Origin: Misgurnus anguillicaudatus
Lineage: Eukaryota > Chordata > Actinopteri > Cypriniformes > Cobitidae
Assembly: GCF_027580225.2 (NCBI RefSeq)
Contig: NW_027395283.1
Location: 8,690,001 to 8,754,000, forward strand
Reading direction: 5' to 3'
Length of the DNA: 64,000 nt
The notes below the pieces were generated by a model that had not been told where the DNA came from, made no database searches, and saw only the letters and a program-made list of their open reading frames with translations. Numbering within the stretch: the first letter of the stretch is position 1; each line of letters starts with the position of its first letter. The position numbers and the translations under genes were made by a program. Shown here one piece after another: positions 32,275-43,451 of this stretch.

Positions 32275-35200
32275 TAAGACGGAGGCTACTATCGGGCGGG
32301 ATCTCTGCCAGCAAGACCTCGACATCATCCACTCTCCTTCCGGTGAGGCTACGGTGGTCCACCAAGTCTCACTCTGGTCATGCACTTCTGGATTCGGGGG
32401 CGGAGGGTAACTTAATCGACAGCTCACTTGCACGTAAGCTCCAGTTACCGTTCATTCCACTCACCCACCAGATTGCGCCCTTCGCCCTCAACGGACATCA
32501 GCTTCCCACCATCAAGCACACTACTGCACCCATCACACTCATCACCTCTGGCAACCACACTGAGACCATTTCATTTTTCATTACTGACACTGCTCTCTCT
32601 CCTATAGTTCTCGGACATCCTTGGCTCCATTCCCATAACCCCAAGATAGACTGGAAACTGGGTTCTGTTACCAGCTGGAGCGAGGAGCGTCATAAGTCCT
32701 GTCTTGTCTCTGCCTGTTTATCTGTGTCTGAGTCTGTGTTTCAGATGGAAGCAGTGGATTTGTCTAATGTGCCCGCGGAGTACCACGACCTGAAGGAGGT
32801 GTTCAGTAAGTCTCGGGCTGATTCTCTACCTCCGCATCGTCCCTATGACTGTGCCATAGATTTATTGCCAGGTACGTTTCCGCCTAAGGGCAAGTTATAC
32901 TCTCTGTCCGTTCCGGAGATGGAGGCCATGGAGAAATACATTTCTGATTCTCTGGCAACGGGGTTCATTCGCCCTTCCTCTTCTCCAGCGGGGGCGGGGT
33001 TCTTTTTTGTGGGGAAGAAGGACGGATCCTTGCGACCTTGTATTGACTACCGAGGGTTGAACAACATCACGGTAAAGAATACCTTTCCTTTGCCGTTGAT
33101 GTCTTCAGCCTTCGAGAGGTTGCAGGGAGCATCCGTCTTCACTAAATTGGACTTACGTAATGCATATCATTTGGTTCGTATTAGGAAGGGGGATGAATGG
33201 AAGACTGCATTTAACACCCCTAGAGGTCATTTTGAGTACTGCGTCATGCCTTTTCGGGCTAACGAACTCGCCGGCAGTCTTCCAAGCACTCGTTAATGAC
33301 GTGTTGCGAGACATGGTAGACCAGTTCATATATGTTTACCTGGATGACATATTGATTTTTTCTTCGTCTCTCCAGGAACATTTGCAACACGTACGACGAG
33401 TGCTTCTGCGGTTGCTAGAGAATGGGCTTTTTGTCAAGGCGGAAAAATGCGTTTTTCATGCACAGTCTGTTTCTTTCCTAGGACACATCATTTCGACTGA
33501 GGGTGTCCGCATGGATCCTGAGAAGGTTAAGGCTGTGGTAGATTGGCCATCCCCAGAGTCTCGCAAGGCCCTGCAGAGATTTCTGGGGTTCGCCAATTTT
33601 TACCGGCGTTTTATTCGCAACTTCAGCCAACTAGCCGCACCTCTGACCGCCTTGACTCCCCCTAGTTTGACGTTCAGGTGGTCAGACGCAGCCGAGGCTG
33701 CGTTTGCCAAACTTAAAAGCTGCTTTGTTTCAGCTCCCATTCTTGTTACACCTGATCGCTCACGTCAATTCATAGTGGAGGTCGATGCGTCAGAGGTGGG
33801 GGTAGGAGCAGTGTTGTCCCAGCGCGCATCCTCAGACGAAAAGGTTCATCCTTGCGCGTATTTTTCTCACCGTTTATCTCCTGCGGAAGTTAACTATGAC
33901 ATTGGCAATCGAGAGTTGTTAGCGGTCAAGCTAGCATTGGAGGAATGGCGTCACTGGCTTGAAGGGTCGGGTGTACCCTTCATTGTCTGGACGGACCATA
34001 AGAATCTCGAGTACATTAGAACCGCCAAAAGACTTAACTCCAGGCAGGCTCGGTGGGCACTTTTTTCGGACGTTTCGATTTTACATTATCTTACCGGCCG
34101 GGTTCCAAAAACATCAAACCTGATGCTTTATCCCGTCTTTTTGAGCGTTCCGATCGTACTGCTACTCCCGAGCCCATTTTACCAGAGACCATCATTATCT
34201 CCGCGCTCAGATGGGAGGTCGAATCGAAGGTTTTGACAGCCTTAGAAGGGGTAACGCCCCCGGCTCGGTGCCCGCCGAATCGATTATTTGTGCCGGAGAA
34301 GTTACAGTCTGACGTCCTCCAGTGGGGTCATTCTTCCAGTGTTGCTTGTCACCCAGGGGTTAGTAGAACTAGATTCCTAGTCAAGCAACGATTTTGGTGG
34401 CCTGGTATGGCTCGTGACGTTCACGACTTCGTTTTGGCTTGTTCGGTTTGCGCCACTGGTAAGACTTCCAATCGACCTCCAGATGGGTTACTCTTACCGC
34501 TGTCTGTCCCATCGAGACCCTGGTCCCACATTTCGCTAGATTTCATTACCGCCCTCCCACCCTCTAAGGGTAATACGGTGATTTTAACCGTAGTGGACCG
34601 GTTCTCGAAGGCGACTCATTTCATTCCCTTGCCCAAATTACCATCAGCCAAGGAAACAGCGGTAGCTGTCATTGATCACGTCTTCCGAATACATGGCCTC
34701 CCGAAAGACGTGGTCTCTGACAGGGGTCCCCAGTTTGTGTCCAAATTCTGGCGAGAGTTTTGTAAATTGTTAGAAGCGACTGTTAGTCTTTCATCCGGGT
34801 TCCATCCCCAGAGCAAAGGTCAAACCGAGCGAGCCAATCAGGATGTCGAAAGGGTGTTACGATGTTTGGTTTCCAAAAATCCTTCGTCCTGGTGTCAGCA
34901 ACTCTCAATTGTGGAGTACGCACACAATTCTCTGCCAGTGTCATCTACTGGCATGTCTCCGTTTAAGTGTAGTTTAGGGTACCAACCACCTAATTTTGTC
35001 AGTACGGAATCCGAGGTATCGGTCCCCTCCGCACACGCACTAGTCCAGAGGTGTCACCGTACCTGGACCAGAGCTCGTAGAGCTTTGCTCCAGGCAAGGT
35101 CGCGCACCAAGGCCAAGGCCGATCGTCACCGGTCGAAGCCTCCCCGTTACGTCGTCGGTCAAAGAGTGTGGCTTTCAACCCTGAATATTCCGATGCGTTC

Positions 35201-35600
35201 CATCTCGAATAAGCTTGCTCCCAAATTTATTGGCCCGTTTTCTGTTACCAAAATCATTAATCCGGTAACAGTGCGTCTTAGCCTTCCACCGGCGTACAGG
35301 AGGGTTCACCCCGTCTTTCATGTTTCCAAAATTAAACCAGTGATTTCATCCCGTCTTAATCCGCCTGCCCCGGTTCCCCCCCCCCCGCCTCGTATCGTTA
35401 ATGGGGAGACCACATATTCGGTTAACCGTATTCTGGACTCTAGACGGAGGGGACGCGGATTTCAGTACTTGGTGGATTGGGAAGGTTACGGTCCGGAGGA
35501 GAGAAGATGGGTTCCTGCTCGTGACATACTGGATCATCGCCTTATTGATGATTACAATCGACAGGTAAGGCAGGCTGGGAACGTCAAGGGGCGTTCCTAG
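32238..35600 (+). pseudogene. gypsy-2 Pol: protease, RT, RNase H, integrase, chromodomain
   Basis: Three open frames joined by two small frameshifts (about 33,255 and 34,065). Protease '[15 protein letters not shown]'. RT '[17 protein letters not shown]', '[15 protein letters not shown]' and '[11 protein letters not shown]' (YLDD). RNase H '[18 protein letters not shown]', '[14 protein letters not shown]' and '[10 protein letters not shown]'. Integrase with HHCC zinc part ('GHSSSVACHPG...CSVCATGK') and catalytic Asp ('ISLDFITALP'), Asp ('VSDRGPQFVS') and Glu ('GQTERANQDVE'). The C-terminus has a GPF/Y-like 'KFIGPFSV' and a chromodomain 'YLVDWEGYGPEERRWVPA'. This is a chromovirus-type Ty3/gypsy Pol. 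Apart from the two frameshifts the motifs are intact, so decay is recent. Confidence 0.9.
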
Positions 35601-35612
35601 GGGAGGGGGTAC
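35599..35612 (+). other. Polypurine tract of gypsy-2
   Basis: AGGGGAGGGGGTAC directly before the 3' LTR. Confidence 0.75.
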
Positions 35613-36118
35613 TGTCACGGTAGGAAATCCACTGTTTCCTCCGTGTCATGGGTGTGTGTGTTTGTTTGTTCACTCACCTCTGCCATGTGCTCATTAGAGT
35701 GATTCAGTTCAACTGTGTGTTAATTGTCTCGCTCCAGCTGTTCATCATTACATCTCCTCCATAAATACTCACTTGACTTTCTGTTCCCTGCCAGATTCTT
35801 TCATTGTGTTCGGTCCCGTGTTGTTTGGTTGTCTCGTGTCGCTTCGGATTACTGTTACAGTTGGATTTGTATTGTCGTCGTCTTCGTGTGGATGTTCCCG
35901 TGTTCAGCCTGGATTTCACCACTGCTCACCACTCCACCAACGTCGCACTCAATACTCTCTACACCAACTTCCACCGTAGTCTTCGCCACCATTGTCAGCA
36001 ACACCAACACCGGACTGTGTCTTCCGCATTGACTCTTAATACTCTCTTTCTGTTTATATTTAATAAACATTGTTGAATTTTCCCCTTCAGTTGTTTCCAC
36101 TCCTCACGTGTCATTACA
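35613..36118 (+). repeat. 3' LTR of gypsy-2 (506 bp)
   Basis: Starts TGTCACGGTAGG and ends GTGTCATTACA. It contains an AATAAA ('tttaataaacattgttg', about 36,059). Its end matches the truncated 5' LTR. Confidence 0.9.
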
Positions 36119-36372
36119 ACTCTCTGCTCTTTGGAGAACTCTGCGTGTTCGATTTGGTTGGGCAAAGGCATTTCAGCGGAGGCTTGCGGGTGTTCCACCT
36201 CTCTTTTTAATTTTTTGACTTTTTTCTCACTCTTAGTTGAGTGTGTGCGTAGCCGTTCCCCTGTGTGCTTCATCAACATCAGCACATTTAAAGAGTATTT
36301 CCTCTAAAAGAGTATTGCGGTGTTCTGCGTCTTTTTAAAGACAGCATTTCACTTGCACTGCGTCTTTTTAAA

Positions 36373-36500
36373 GATGTCTTTCCGTCCGTGTTTCTGGATG
36401 CGGCAAATGTATGGGTCCCCGGGTGGCCACAATCGTTTTCTCTCGTGCGCAAGAGTGCATGCTGAGGCTGCGATCGTGGAGGGTTCATACTCCTAAGAGA
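36373..36500 (+). pseudogene. DIRS-2 Gag, start only
   Basis: An ATG at 36,373 opens 'MSFRPCFWMRQMYGSPGG' and 'HNRFLSCARVHAEAA', resembling the first residues of fish DIRS Gag proteins ('C-G-MYxxx..HxxCLxCLGxxHAEAAL'). It stops at about 36,495, after which sequence from the RNase H region follows. About 3 kb of Gag and RT is deleted. Confidence 0.6.
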
Positions 36501-36639
36501 GCATGAACCTCTTGGATGGCGGAAGACGGGTTTCGTACCTCCGGGAACGTCCCGAGGAGAGCGTTGCTCACCGGCTTTCACAGTATTATAATTACATCGA
36601 GATGTCGTCACACTTTCACCCCGTGGTCAGACCCAGCGT

Positions 36640-37200
36640 TTCTCAGGGTGCGGATGCCACTGAGATAGGTCTCCAGGCATGCTATTGTTGCCAAAGATGC
36701 CTCTACAATGGGGTGGGGAGCCACGTACGGCGGGCTCGTTGCTTCGGGGGTCTGGTCGACATTCCAGCGACATTGGCATAAATTGCCTCGAGCTGTGCAC
36801 TGTATATCTTGCGCTCGTCCGTTTCATCAACGTGATTTGATGCTTGACAACACTGCGGCTGTAGCGTATATCTATCGCCAAGGCGGTCTGCGCTCTCGTC
36901 ATCTGTCGCATCTCGCCCGTCTCTCCTCCTCTGGAGTCAGAAGTATCTGAGGTCTCTTCGTGCCATTCACATGTCGGGGTCGCTGAACACTCGCTCGTGA
37001 GAGCGCGCTCCGGCGAGTGGCGACTCCACCCCCGGTCGGTTCAGCTGATTTGGAAATGTTTCGGCAGAGCGCAGTTAGATCTGTTTGCTTCTTCAGAGAC
37101 AACCCATTGTCGCCTGTTTTATTCATTATCCGAAGAAACTTTCGGCTTGGATGCACTGGCACACAGCTGGCCGCGGGGTTTCCCCCAGTAAGCTTTATTG
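36640..37200 (+). pseudogene. DIRS-2 RNase H region
   Basis: Pieces in several frames: 'MGWGATYGGLVASGVW', 'LMLDNTAAVAYIYRQGG' and 'LRSRHLSHLA', then 'GEWRLHPRSVQLIWKCFG' and 'AQLDLFASSETTHCRLFY', the same order as in DIRS-1 (26,220-26,720). Frameshifts separate them. Confidence 0.75.
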
Positions 37201-37394
37201 CGCAGACACTGTGCAAAGTCAGGGAGGACGAGGAGCGCATTCTATTAGTTGCGCCGTACTGGACAACTAGGAATTGGTTTTACAGAGTTCACTCTCCTCG
37301 TGACAGTCCCTCCCTGGCTGACTCCCTGGCACATTATGGCACCCTCGCCCCGATCTGTGGAACCTCCATGTGTGGTCTTTGGACAGAGCACGGA

Positions 37395-38396
37395 GGTTTT
37401 AGGTGGTTTACCCCAGGCGGTATCTAACACCATCGCTGCAGCGCGAGCGCCGTCTATGAGACAGGCGTATACGCTGAAATGGAACCTGTTTGTTGTTTGG
37501 TGTACCTCTCAGCGAGAGGACCCCCGAGAATGCTCGATCAGTATTGTGCTTTCATATCTCCAGCACCGCTTGGAGAAGAGGCTGTCACCATCTACTATTG
37601 AAGTAGATATCACGGCAATATCCGTGCATCACGCACCCATAGACGGTAGATCTGTGGGTCAGCACGATCTGGTCATTAGGTTTTTAAGAGGGGCACGGAG
37701 GCTGAATCCTTTGCGCCTCCCTCTATTCCTCCTTGGGACTTGTCCATGGTGCTGAAAGTCCTTCAGCACTGCCCTTTCGAGCCTCTGCTGACGGTGAGCG
37801 TCAAGTTTCTCACTATGAAAACTTTGACGCTCCTCGCATTGGCTTCTATTAAAAGGATAGGGGATTTTCATGCATTTTCGGTCAACGATTCGTGCCTTCA
37901 GTTCGGGCCGGCTAAATCCAGCGTTAAACTGAGACCCCGGCCGGGCTACGTGCCTAAAGTTTCCACCACTCCCTTTAGAGATCAGGTGGTGAACTTACAA
38001 GCACTGCCTTCGGAGGCAGACCCAGCTATGGCTTTGTTATGTCCTGTACGTGCACTACGTGTGTATGTGGATCGCACTCAAAGCTTTCGGACCTCAGAAC
38101 AGCTCTTTGTCTGTTACGGTGGTCAGCAGAAAGGGAAAGCTGTCACTAAACAGAGGATGTCTCATTGGATTGTAGACACAATCGCCCTGGCTTATGAGAA
38201 ACAGGGCATTCCTAGCCCTTTTGGTTTGAGAGCCCATTCAATCAGAAGCGTGGCTTCATCTTGGGCTTTGGCTCGTGGTTCCTTGCCTTTAGATATTTGT
38301 AGAGCTGCTGGCTGGGCGACACCTAATACGTTCACTAGATTCTACAGTGTTCGTGTTGAGCCGGTATCCTCTCGAGTTCTCTCGTCAGATCAGTGA
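37395..38396 (+). pseudogene. DIRS-2 tyrosine recombinase, one frameshift
   Basis: The N-terminal core-binding half is in the frame ending at 37,755 ('ARAPSMRQAYTLKWNLFVVW', 'SPSTIEVDITAISVHH', 'LVIRFLRGARRLNP'). At about 37,735 the frame changes, and 37,740-38,396 carries the catalytic half: 'LASIKRIGDFHAFS' (Arg), 'LRAHSIRSVASSWA' (His-x-x-Arg) and 'NTFTRFYSVRV' (Tyr). All R-H-R-Y residues are still readable. It is homologous to, but clearly different from, the DIRS-1 recombinase at 26,857. Confidence 0.85.
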
Positions 38397-38959
38397 GAAC
38401 ATCGAGGAACGGCTCCTGTGTCGTCTTGGAGCCTTTCTTTTTGGCTGCGCAAAAACCGCACCATTATGGAAGGCCATCGGGGCAAAAACGTTACAAAAAA
38501 CTGTTTTTTGTCTTCTCCACCGCTTGGTGGCCGATGTTGCGGAGCATTGGCTGCCAGCCTCTCACTAGATGTATCCTTGACTATCTGGGTGAGGCTAGCG
38601 CCCACATTGCCCCCCTAGTGGTTTCTTTGTGAGTATTTCCATGGAAAGTTTCTGATTTACCATGTTTCCCTTAGCGGAGTTCGTTCCGCACCTCTCTAAT
38701 GTTGCTAAGTGTTTCTATAGACCTCGTGTCTTTTTATCCATCACCTTAGTGGTAGACCCCTAGAGGGTTTTTCTTCCGCAGCGATCTTAGTCCCGCCTGA
38801 CGAGTTCGCTTCCCAGTTCGCCTAGTCACTATCGTGGGTTAAGGAACAAGTAGTGACCGGCCTCTGCTTCAACCCCATTTCCGTTCCCTTAAAGAGGAGA
38901 GTCGGAGGGTTTACGCAGGCACTGGAAAGGGTCAGCTTCAGTGGCGCTTTGGTAGGGAT

Positions 38960-39357
38960 TCCCAATTCGTCGGTCACAACGTGACGTCGTAGTGACCGAC
39001 TGAAAGGGAACGTCTCGGTTACATATGTAACCCTCGTTCCCTGAAGGAAGGGAACGGAGACGTCACGTCCCATCGCCACAGTTTGCTGTTCCACTGCTGA
39101 TATCGGCCGGACCCTTTCCTTCTGTCCAGCTTTCTCAGCAAAAAATAGCTGATTTGATAACTGCACCTGCCGCTCATTAAATACCTGTGTGGCGGGGCGG
39201 CGCCGGCAGATGCAATTATCTGCATGCCAAGTTCATTGGCATTTTAAAGGTTTCTCGAAGCAGATAGGTCACCCGCGAAGCGATTCCCAATTCGTCGGTC
39301 ACGACGTGACGTCTCCGTTCCCTTCCTTCAGGGAACGAGGGTTACATATGTAACCGA
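38960..39357 (+). repeat. Right terminal repeat and internal complementary region of DIRS-2
   Basis: The palindromic set 'aattcgtcggtcac', 'gtagtgaccgactgaaaggg' and 'ttacatatgtaaccctcgtt' at 38,960-39,060 is repeated inverted at 39,285-39,357. The 31,033 repeat is the inverse of 39,245-39,340. Confidence 0.8.
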
Positions 39358-39405
39358 GACGATACTATTGCTCTGCTGCTATTGGACCTTACGGCTGCAT
39401 TTGAT
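39358..39405 (+). pseudogene. LINE reverse transcriptase fragment
   Basis: 48 bases encoding 'DDTIALLLLDLTAAFD', the RT motif with the first catalytic Asp. They continue from 31,032 and are cut by the 39,406-40,327 element. Confidence 0.85.
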
Positions 39406-40327
39406 TAGCCTGACTACGTCAGACTTCGTACTTCCGCTAAATTTCATTACGCTTCTGTACTCAGTCTGAGATACCTCCCATTCAAAACGTTTTCCTCCGG
39501 CATCGAGACGACCGACAAATCAACGAACAGAGGGTGGGCTGAGAGCCGTGACGTAGACACTAAGCGCCGAATCACGGTTGTAGTTTGTAGTGGACATGGA
39601 GACACAGAAAGCTATTTGCTCTGTTGTGGAGAACCGGCACTTGCCAACTTAAACCCGAACAAGAAAAGTGTTTGTTAAACATTTTGAATGGAGATTATGT
39701 TATTGCCCTACTCCCGACAAGTTTTTGGAAAAGTTTAATTTATCAACTTTACCGATCGTCAGCGAGAAACTGTGTGCAGCACAGCTTGAAGTGCACAACG
39801 ATCGAGAAATCATGGAAGGGAATTATATTGTTCACAGTTAATGGTGGAGGACGCATGGGCAAGCATTCTTTGGTGACATTCCTGATTAACCAGAAAATAA
39901 GGTAGGAAGATTTAATTTACATATGGTTATGGTTGTCTGGTGGAAGAGTTTGAGAGGAGAGAGGGGCGTTCCTCCCGTTAGACGTGAGTGGAAAGACACC
40001 GTAAGGATAGTGTTCAACTAGCTCTGGCCCGATTTACTTTACATAATCTGCAAAAGTCGTTCATAGCCATGTTAACTCTGGTATTTTGCTCAATGGGTTT
40101 GTTTTCACATCAATACGTGTATTTTACAGCAGAGATTCGATGCGGCTGAGCCGGCGCATAACGCACATCATATCCAAATGTTATGTGTGATTGGCTTACA
40201 TTTAGACCAATAATTTTAAACTTCAGACAAGCCCCTCCCACGAGAAGGAAAACGATTGTCAATGATGCCCAGCCAGACTCTGTCTATGAAGCGAAGCAAA
40301 ATAGCAGAGGATGGTATTACCAGGCTA
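39406..40327. mobile_element. 922-bp DNA transposon with a RecQ-like helicase relic
   Basis: TAGCCTG at the left and CAGGCTA at the right, with the 9-bp duplication GCATTTGAT at 39,397-39,405 and 40,328-40,336. The LINE frame is restored when it is removed. A 9-bp duplication suggests a Mutator-like element. It carries the frame described at 39,640-39,760. TIRs beyond 7 bp match poorly. Confidence 0.8.
39640..39770 (+). pseudogene. RecQ-type helicase motif I relic
   Basis: The frame reads 'LKPEQEKCLLNILNGDYVI' and 'ALLPTSFWKSLIYQL'. RecQ-family helicases have the Q motif (PxQ...) followed by Walker A 'LPTGFGKSLIYQLP'. The spacing and the words LPT-KSLIYQ fit well, but both Walker A glycines are replaced (Ser, Trp). 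The rest of the helicase is absent. It may be host sequence captured by a transposon or a remnant of a transposon-encoded helicase. Confidence 0.6.
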
Positions 40328-40336
40328 GCATTTGAT

Positions 40337-41401
40337 TCAGTCGACCACCAAATCTTACTGTCTCGACTCGAGAACAGTGTGGGTATTAAGGGGCAAGGTC
40401 TAGCATGGTTTAGGTCTTATTTGGAAGGCAGAAGTTTTTCAGTTCAGGTTAGTGATGCTGTGTCATCTTCGGCTCCTCTGTCGTGTGGAGTTCCTCAAGG
40501 GTCTGTCCTTGGGCCGCTACTTTTTTCAACGTACCTGCTGCCTTTGGAGTCAATTTTCAGAAGTTATAATGTTTTGTTCCATTTTTATGCTGATGACTGC
40601 CAAATATATGTGCCGCTAAGTCAGTCAAAAACCCTCTTAGAGTGTTTAAATGAAGTGAAAGCATGGATGACTATGAATTTTTTGTATTTAAATGAGACCA
40701 AAACTGAGCCTGTATTATTTGCTCCTAGTGACTCAGCTGCTACGGTTCCTGTTGACCTGGGTTCTCTAACCAGATACATTAGCCCGGTGGTTACAAACCT
40801 GGGGGTCAAGTTGGACGGACGTTTAAAACTTGATGATCAGATTAGTGCTGTGGTGAAGACTAGCTTGTTCCAATTGAGGCAATTAGTCAAAGTAAAAACG
40901 GTTTTATCTCTGCATGATTTTGAAATTGTAATTCATGCTTTTATTACCACTCGTTTAGATTATTGTAATGCACTTTATACTGGCAAATCACTTATGGCAC
41001 GTTTACAATTAGTTCAAAATACAGCTGCACGCCTTTTAACTGGAACTCGAAAATTTGACCATATTTCACCCATCCTCCAATCACTCCACTGGCTCCCTGT
41101 GCACTTTCGCACTATTTTTAAAGTTCTTTTATTTGTTTTTAAATGTTTGCATGGCCTGGCCCCCCAGTACCTGTCTGATCTGCTCGTGCCTTACACCCCC
41201 TTGCGTTCGCTTCGGTCGGCTGACCAGGCACTGCTGGTCGTCCCTAAGACTAAGCGTAAATCCAGAGTTGACCGTGCGTTTGCCGTGGCAGCTCCGAGAC
41301 TCTGGAATGAGCTGCCTTTGCACATCAGACTGACTGAGTCTCTTCCTGTTTTTAAATCCCATCTTAAAACTCTTTGGCTTTTAACTCAGTTTGAGGGTTG
41401 A
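40337..41401 (+). pseudogene. LINE reverse transcriptase, main part and C-terminus
   Basis: 'SVDHQILLSRLENSVGI', '[18 protein letters not shown]', 'FYADDCQIYVPL' (YADD catalytic site), 'LHWLPVHFRTIFKVLLFV' and 'AAPRLWNELPLHIRLTES', ending in a stop at 41,401. Uninterrupted over 355 codons. The sequence is that of the L2/CR1 group and clearly differs from LINE-2 ORF2 (12,125-15,151), so this is a different family. Confidence 0.9.
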
Positions 41402-41914
41402 TTTTGTTAGTTGTGTTTTATGATGTTTTATTAACAAAGTTCGGGAGGAACATGTCAAATAAAATACCTAAGTGACTTCAGCTGTTTTCAATCAGTAGTC
41501 AATGGCACCAGCCGCTTTCAATCGGTAATCAACAATACACCCAATCAGCTCGAAAGCAAGCCATATATAAATCACAGTTGAACTCACTGAAAATCCTTCG
41601 CATCTTTCAGAATCCCTCCTCCACCCCGTCTCCTCTCACTTATCAAGTTATTTCCTTAAGAGGGGGGATACTCTGTGTTTCAGGCTCATTCCCTGCTCAG
41701 AGCCCTCTCCCCGGACAGCACGCCAAATACGTTTACTAATTTAATTCTTTTAACTTATTTGTAAGTGTAAACTCGTGAAAATGCTGTATTTATTTATTTG
41801 TTTTTATAGTGTGCTTTTGTTGTATGTTTTGTTTTATTTTATGGACTGTGTTCAGCACTTTGGTCAACAGTGTTGTTTTTAAGGTGCTTTATAAATAAAT
41901 GTGGATTGGATTGG
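41402..41914 (+). mobile_element. LINE 3' UTR with a possible inserted repeat
   Basis: The end 'ttcagcactttggtcaac', 'gtgctttataaataaatg' and then (GGATT)n is the LINE tail. Between about 41,430 and 41,735 a block starting 'acaaagttcgggaggaacat' and ending 'gacagcacgccaaat' looks foreign to a LINE tail (a Pro/Ser-rich 'ccctcctccaccccgtctcc' tract and 'aagaggggggat'). I cannot classify it. Confidence 0.55.
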
Positions 41915-41920
41915 ATATTG

Positions 41921-42130
41921 ATAAGCCTGAGTAACACAGAGAGCACGAGCAGATTCATCTACCTCAGCAAACTGCTCTCGTAGTGTCAACATAAAAGTGT
42001 AATGACTGCAATAGTTCAACAGCAGTGGATAAGTCCATCTCGCCTTTTTGCAGATGAACACTTGTTGCCTTAAATCTGCTTAGCACACGGTTCCACAGTG
42101 TAGTCATTATCGTCGTTTCCAGATTATTTT
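41921..42130 (-). pseudogene. hAT (ZMYM1-like) transposase, upstream half
   Basis: Minus-strand frames give 'TLWNRVLSRFKATSVHLQK' and 'GEMDLSTAVELLQSLHFYV', then after a 1-base shift 'LREQFAEVDESARALCVTQ' and 'AYQ'. This continues as 'YDVCHKRKRKR' at 7,190 once the LINE is removed. It is the conserved middle region of ZMYM1-type hAT transposases. More N-terminal parts are not recognisable beyond 42,130. Confidence 0.75.
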
Positions 42131-43451
42131 TAGTGTGGCAGCATCACGTCTTGTGTCTACTTTTTTACACTCGCCCAGTTTGCCCATATGGTTAATCTGC
42201 CCCTGAAAATATGTTGCTGGGACACAAAAGAAAGTCTGCTGTCCATAACATCTCAGCGGGAACAAACGTGCACATGCAGAACTCTGATCTTTCAGGCTTT
42301 ACCGTCACATACACTCATAATTAAGTCAAAATGTCCATTGTCGTATATAAATGTATACTGTATAAAAAGGTTTTGTGTAAAGTGAAAAGTTTAGGGAAAA
42401 AGTGTTTTAGGACGTATGAATCCATTACTATAGGCTTGTAAGTTTAAGTGACAGCTGTAACTTATATGTTAATCATAAAACAATCTGCTTCTTAATGTTA
42501 TTTTTATTTGTCCGGTTTTTTTCATTTGTTTCTCTGTTCTTATTTTATCACTTACTGTTTACTTGATTATTTAATTACTTGAGAACTTTTTACTATTCAT
42601 TAATATTAGGCAAGCATTTATGTTATCTTAGTGGTCACTTCTGATTGAAGGCAATCCTTTATTCTGCTGATTTAACTCCTTTGGAATACAATACAATTGT
42701 AGTTCGGGGTTCCTCTAATGACTGTTGTTACCGCCAACAGCACAACATATCCCGGGCGTATTATAGTCTTGTTGTGAACCTCCTGGGAGTGTTTTATTGA
42801 TCTTCATCTGGTTGTTGTGGCTGCTGTTAACCTAGACTTAAAGCAGTCCGCCCCTGCCGTGTTCACATATGCCTAAACAAACTGAACCAAGGAGAAAAAG
42901 CACCAGGTTCTGAAACATAGACTCAGGTCTGAAAACACCCTAAGATGTCCTCAGACAAATATTGTTCAAAATTCAAAGACAACATTTATAAAAAGTTTTG
43001 GTCCACTTTAAATGTTGAAAAGTTTATTTTAATTTAATCTCAGTAATGTATTTGATAACTGAAGCTGATTTTATTCAACATTCATCACAACACTTTAACT
43101 CTTACTGAAAGTCACAAACATAAAACATTAAAATTGAATTATGATGAGAAAAAGTAAAATAACAAAAATAATTTAGAAATAAAAATATAAGAGAAAATTT
43201 TGTGATGTCTGATGAGAGAAATCAGATTTCATTGCTGTATAAAATAAATCACACAGTTAATATAAACATAAACTGATGAAGTTCCTTTCCTTGCAATTCT
43301 CACTGATGTGTTTCAATAAAACACAAACACAAATAAATGAAGTAAAATGAAAATGTTCATAAACACTAAATGATGACAGAAGAGAAACAAATTCAACTCA
43401 CTGTATATTTGATCTGTGTGTAAACAAACTGTGTGTCTCTGTTCTCTACAG
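42131..43451. other. Intron or intergenic sequence
   Basis: AT-rich, no exon recognised. The last bases (about 43,425-43,451) 'gtgtctctgttctctacag' are the branch/acceptor region of the first LRR exon. Confidence 0.5.

Larger units (their letters stand above)
31033..39357 (+). mobile_element. DIRS-2, deleted copy, host of gypsy-2
   Basis: The left repeat 31,033-31,123 ('ccctttcagtcggtcactac', 'gacctatctgcttcgagaaa') is the inverse of 39,245-39,340. It lies in the LINE with no duplication, as expected for a tyrosine-recombinase element (LINE ...GGT | GACGAT...). Coding remains: start of Gag (36,373), RNase H (about 36,640-37,200) and tyrosine recombinase (37,395-38,396). The RT and most of Gag are gone. 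Gypsy-2 sits between the left repeat and the Gag start. Confidence 0.8.
7192..41914 (+). mobile_element. L2-like LINE copy, scattered over 34.7 kb by nested insertions
   Basis: One LINE copy is recovered in six collinear pieces: 7,192-7,804 (+), 17,934-18,272 (minus, inverted), 30,450-31,032 (+), 39,358-39,405 (+), 40,337-41,401 (+), then 3' UTR to a (GGATT)n tail ending at 41,914. The duplication ATATTG at 7,186-7,191 and 41,915-41,920 brackets it, and the interrupted hAT frame is continuous across the bracket. Each gap between pieces coincides with the ends of another mobile element. There is an internal deletion between endonuclease and reverse transcriptase at about 30,750. The copy is long dead. 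Confidence 0.85.

Noticed and set aside
39624..39905. A real helicase gene
   Set aside because: Only motif I is present, its Walker A glycines are lost, and it lies wholly inside a transposon with target duplications.
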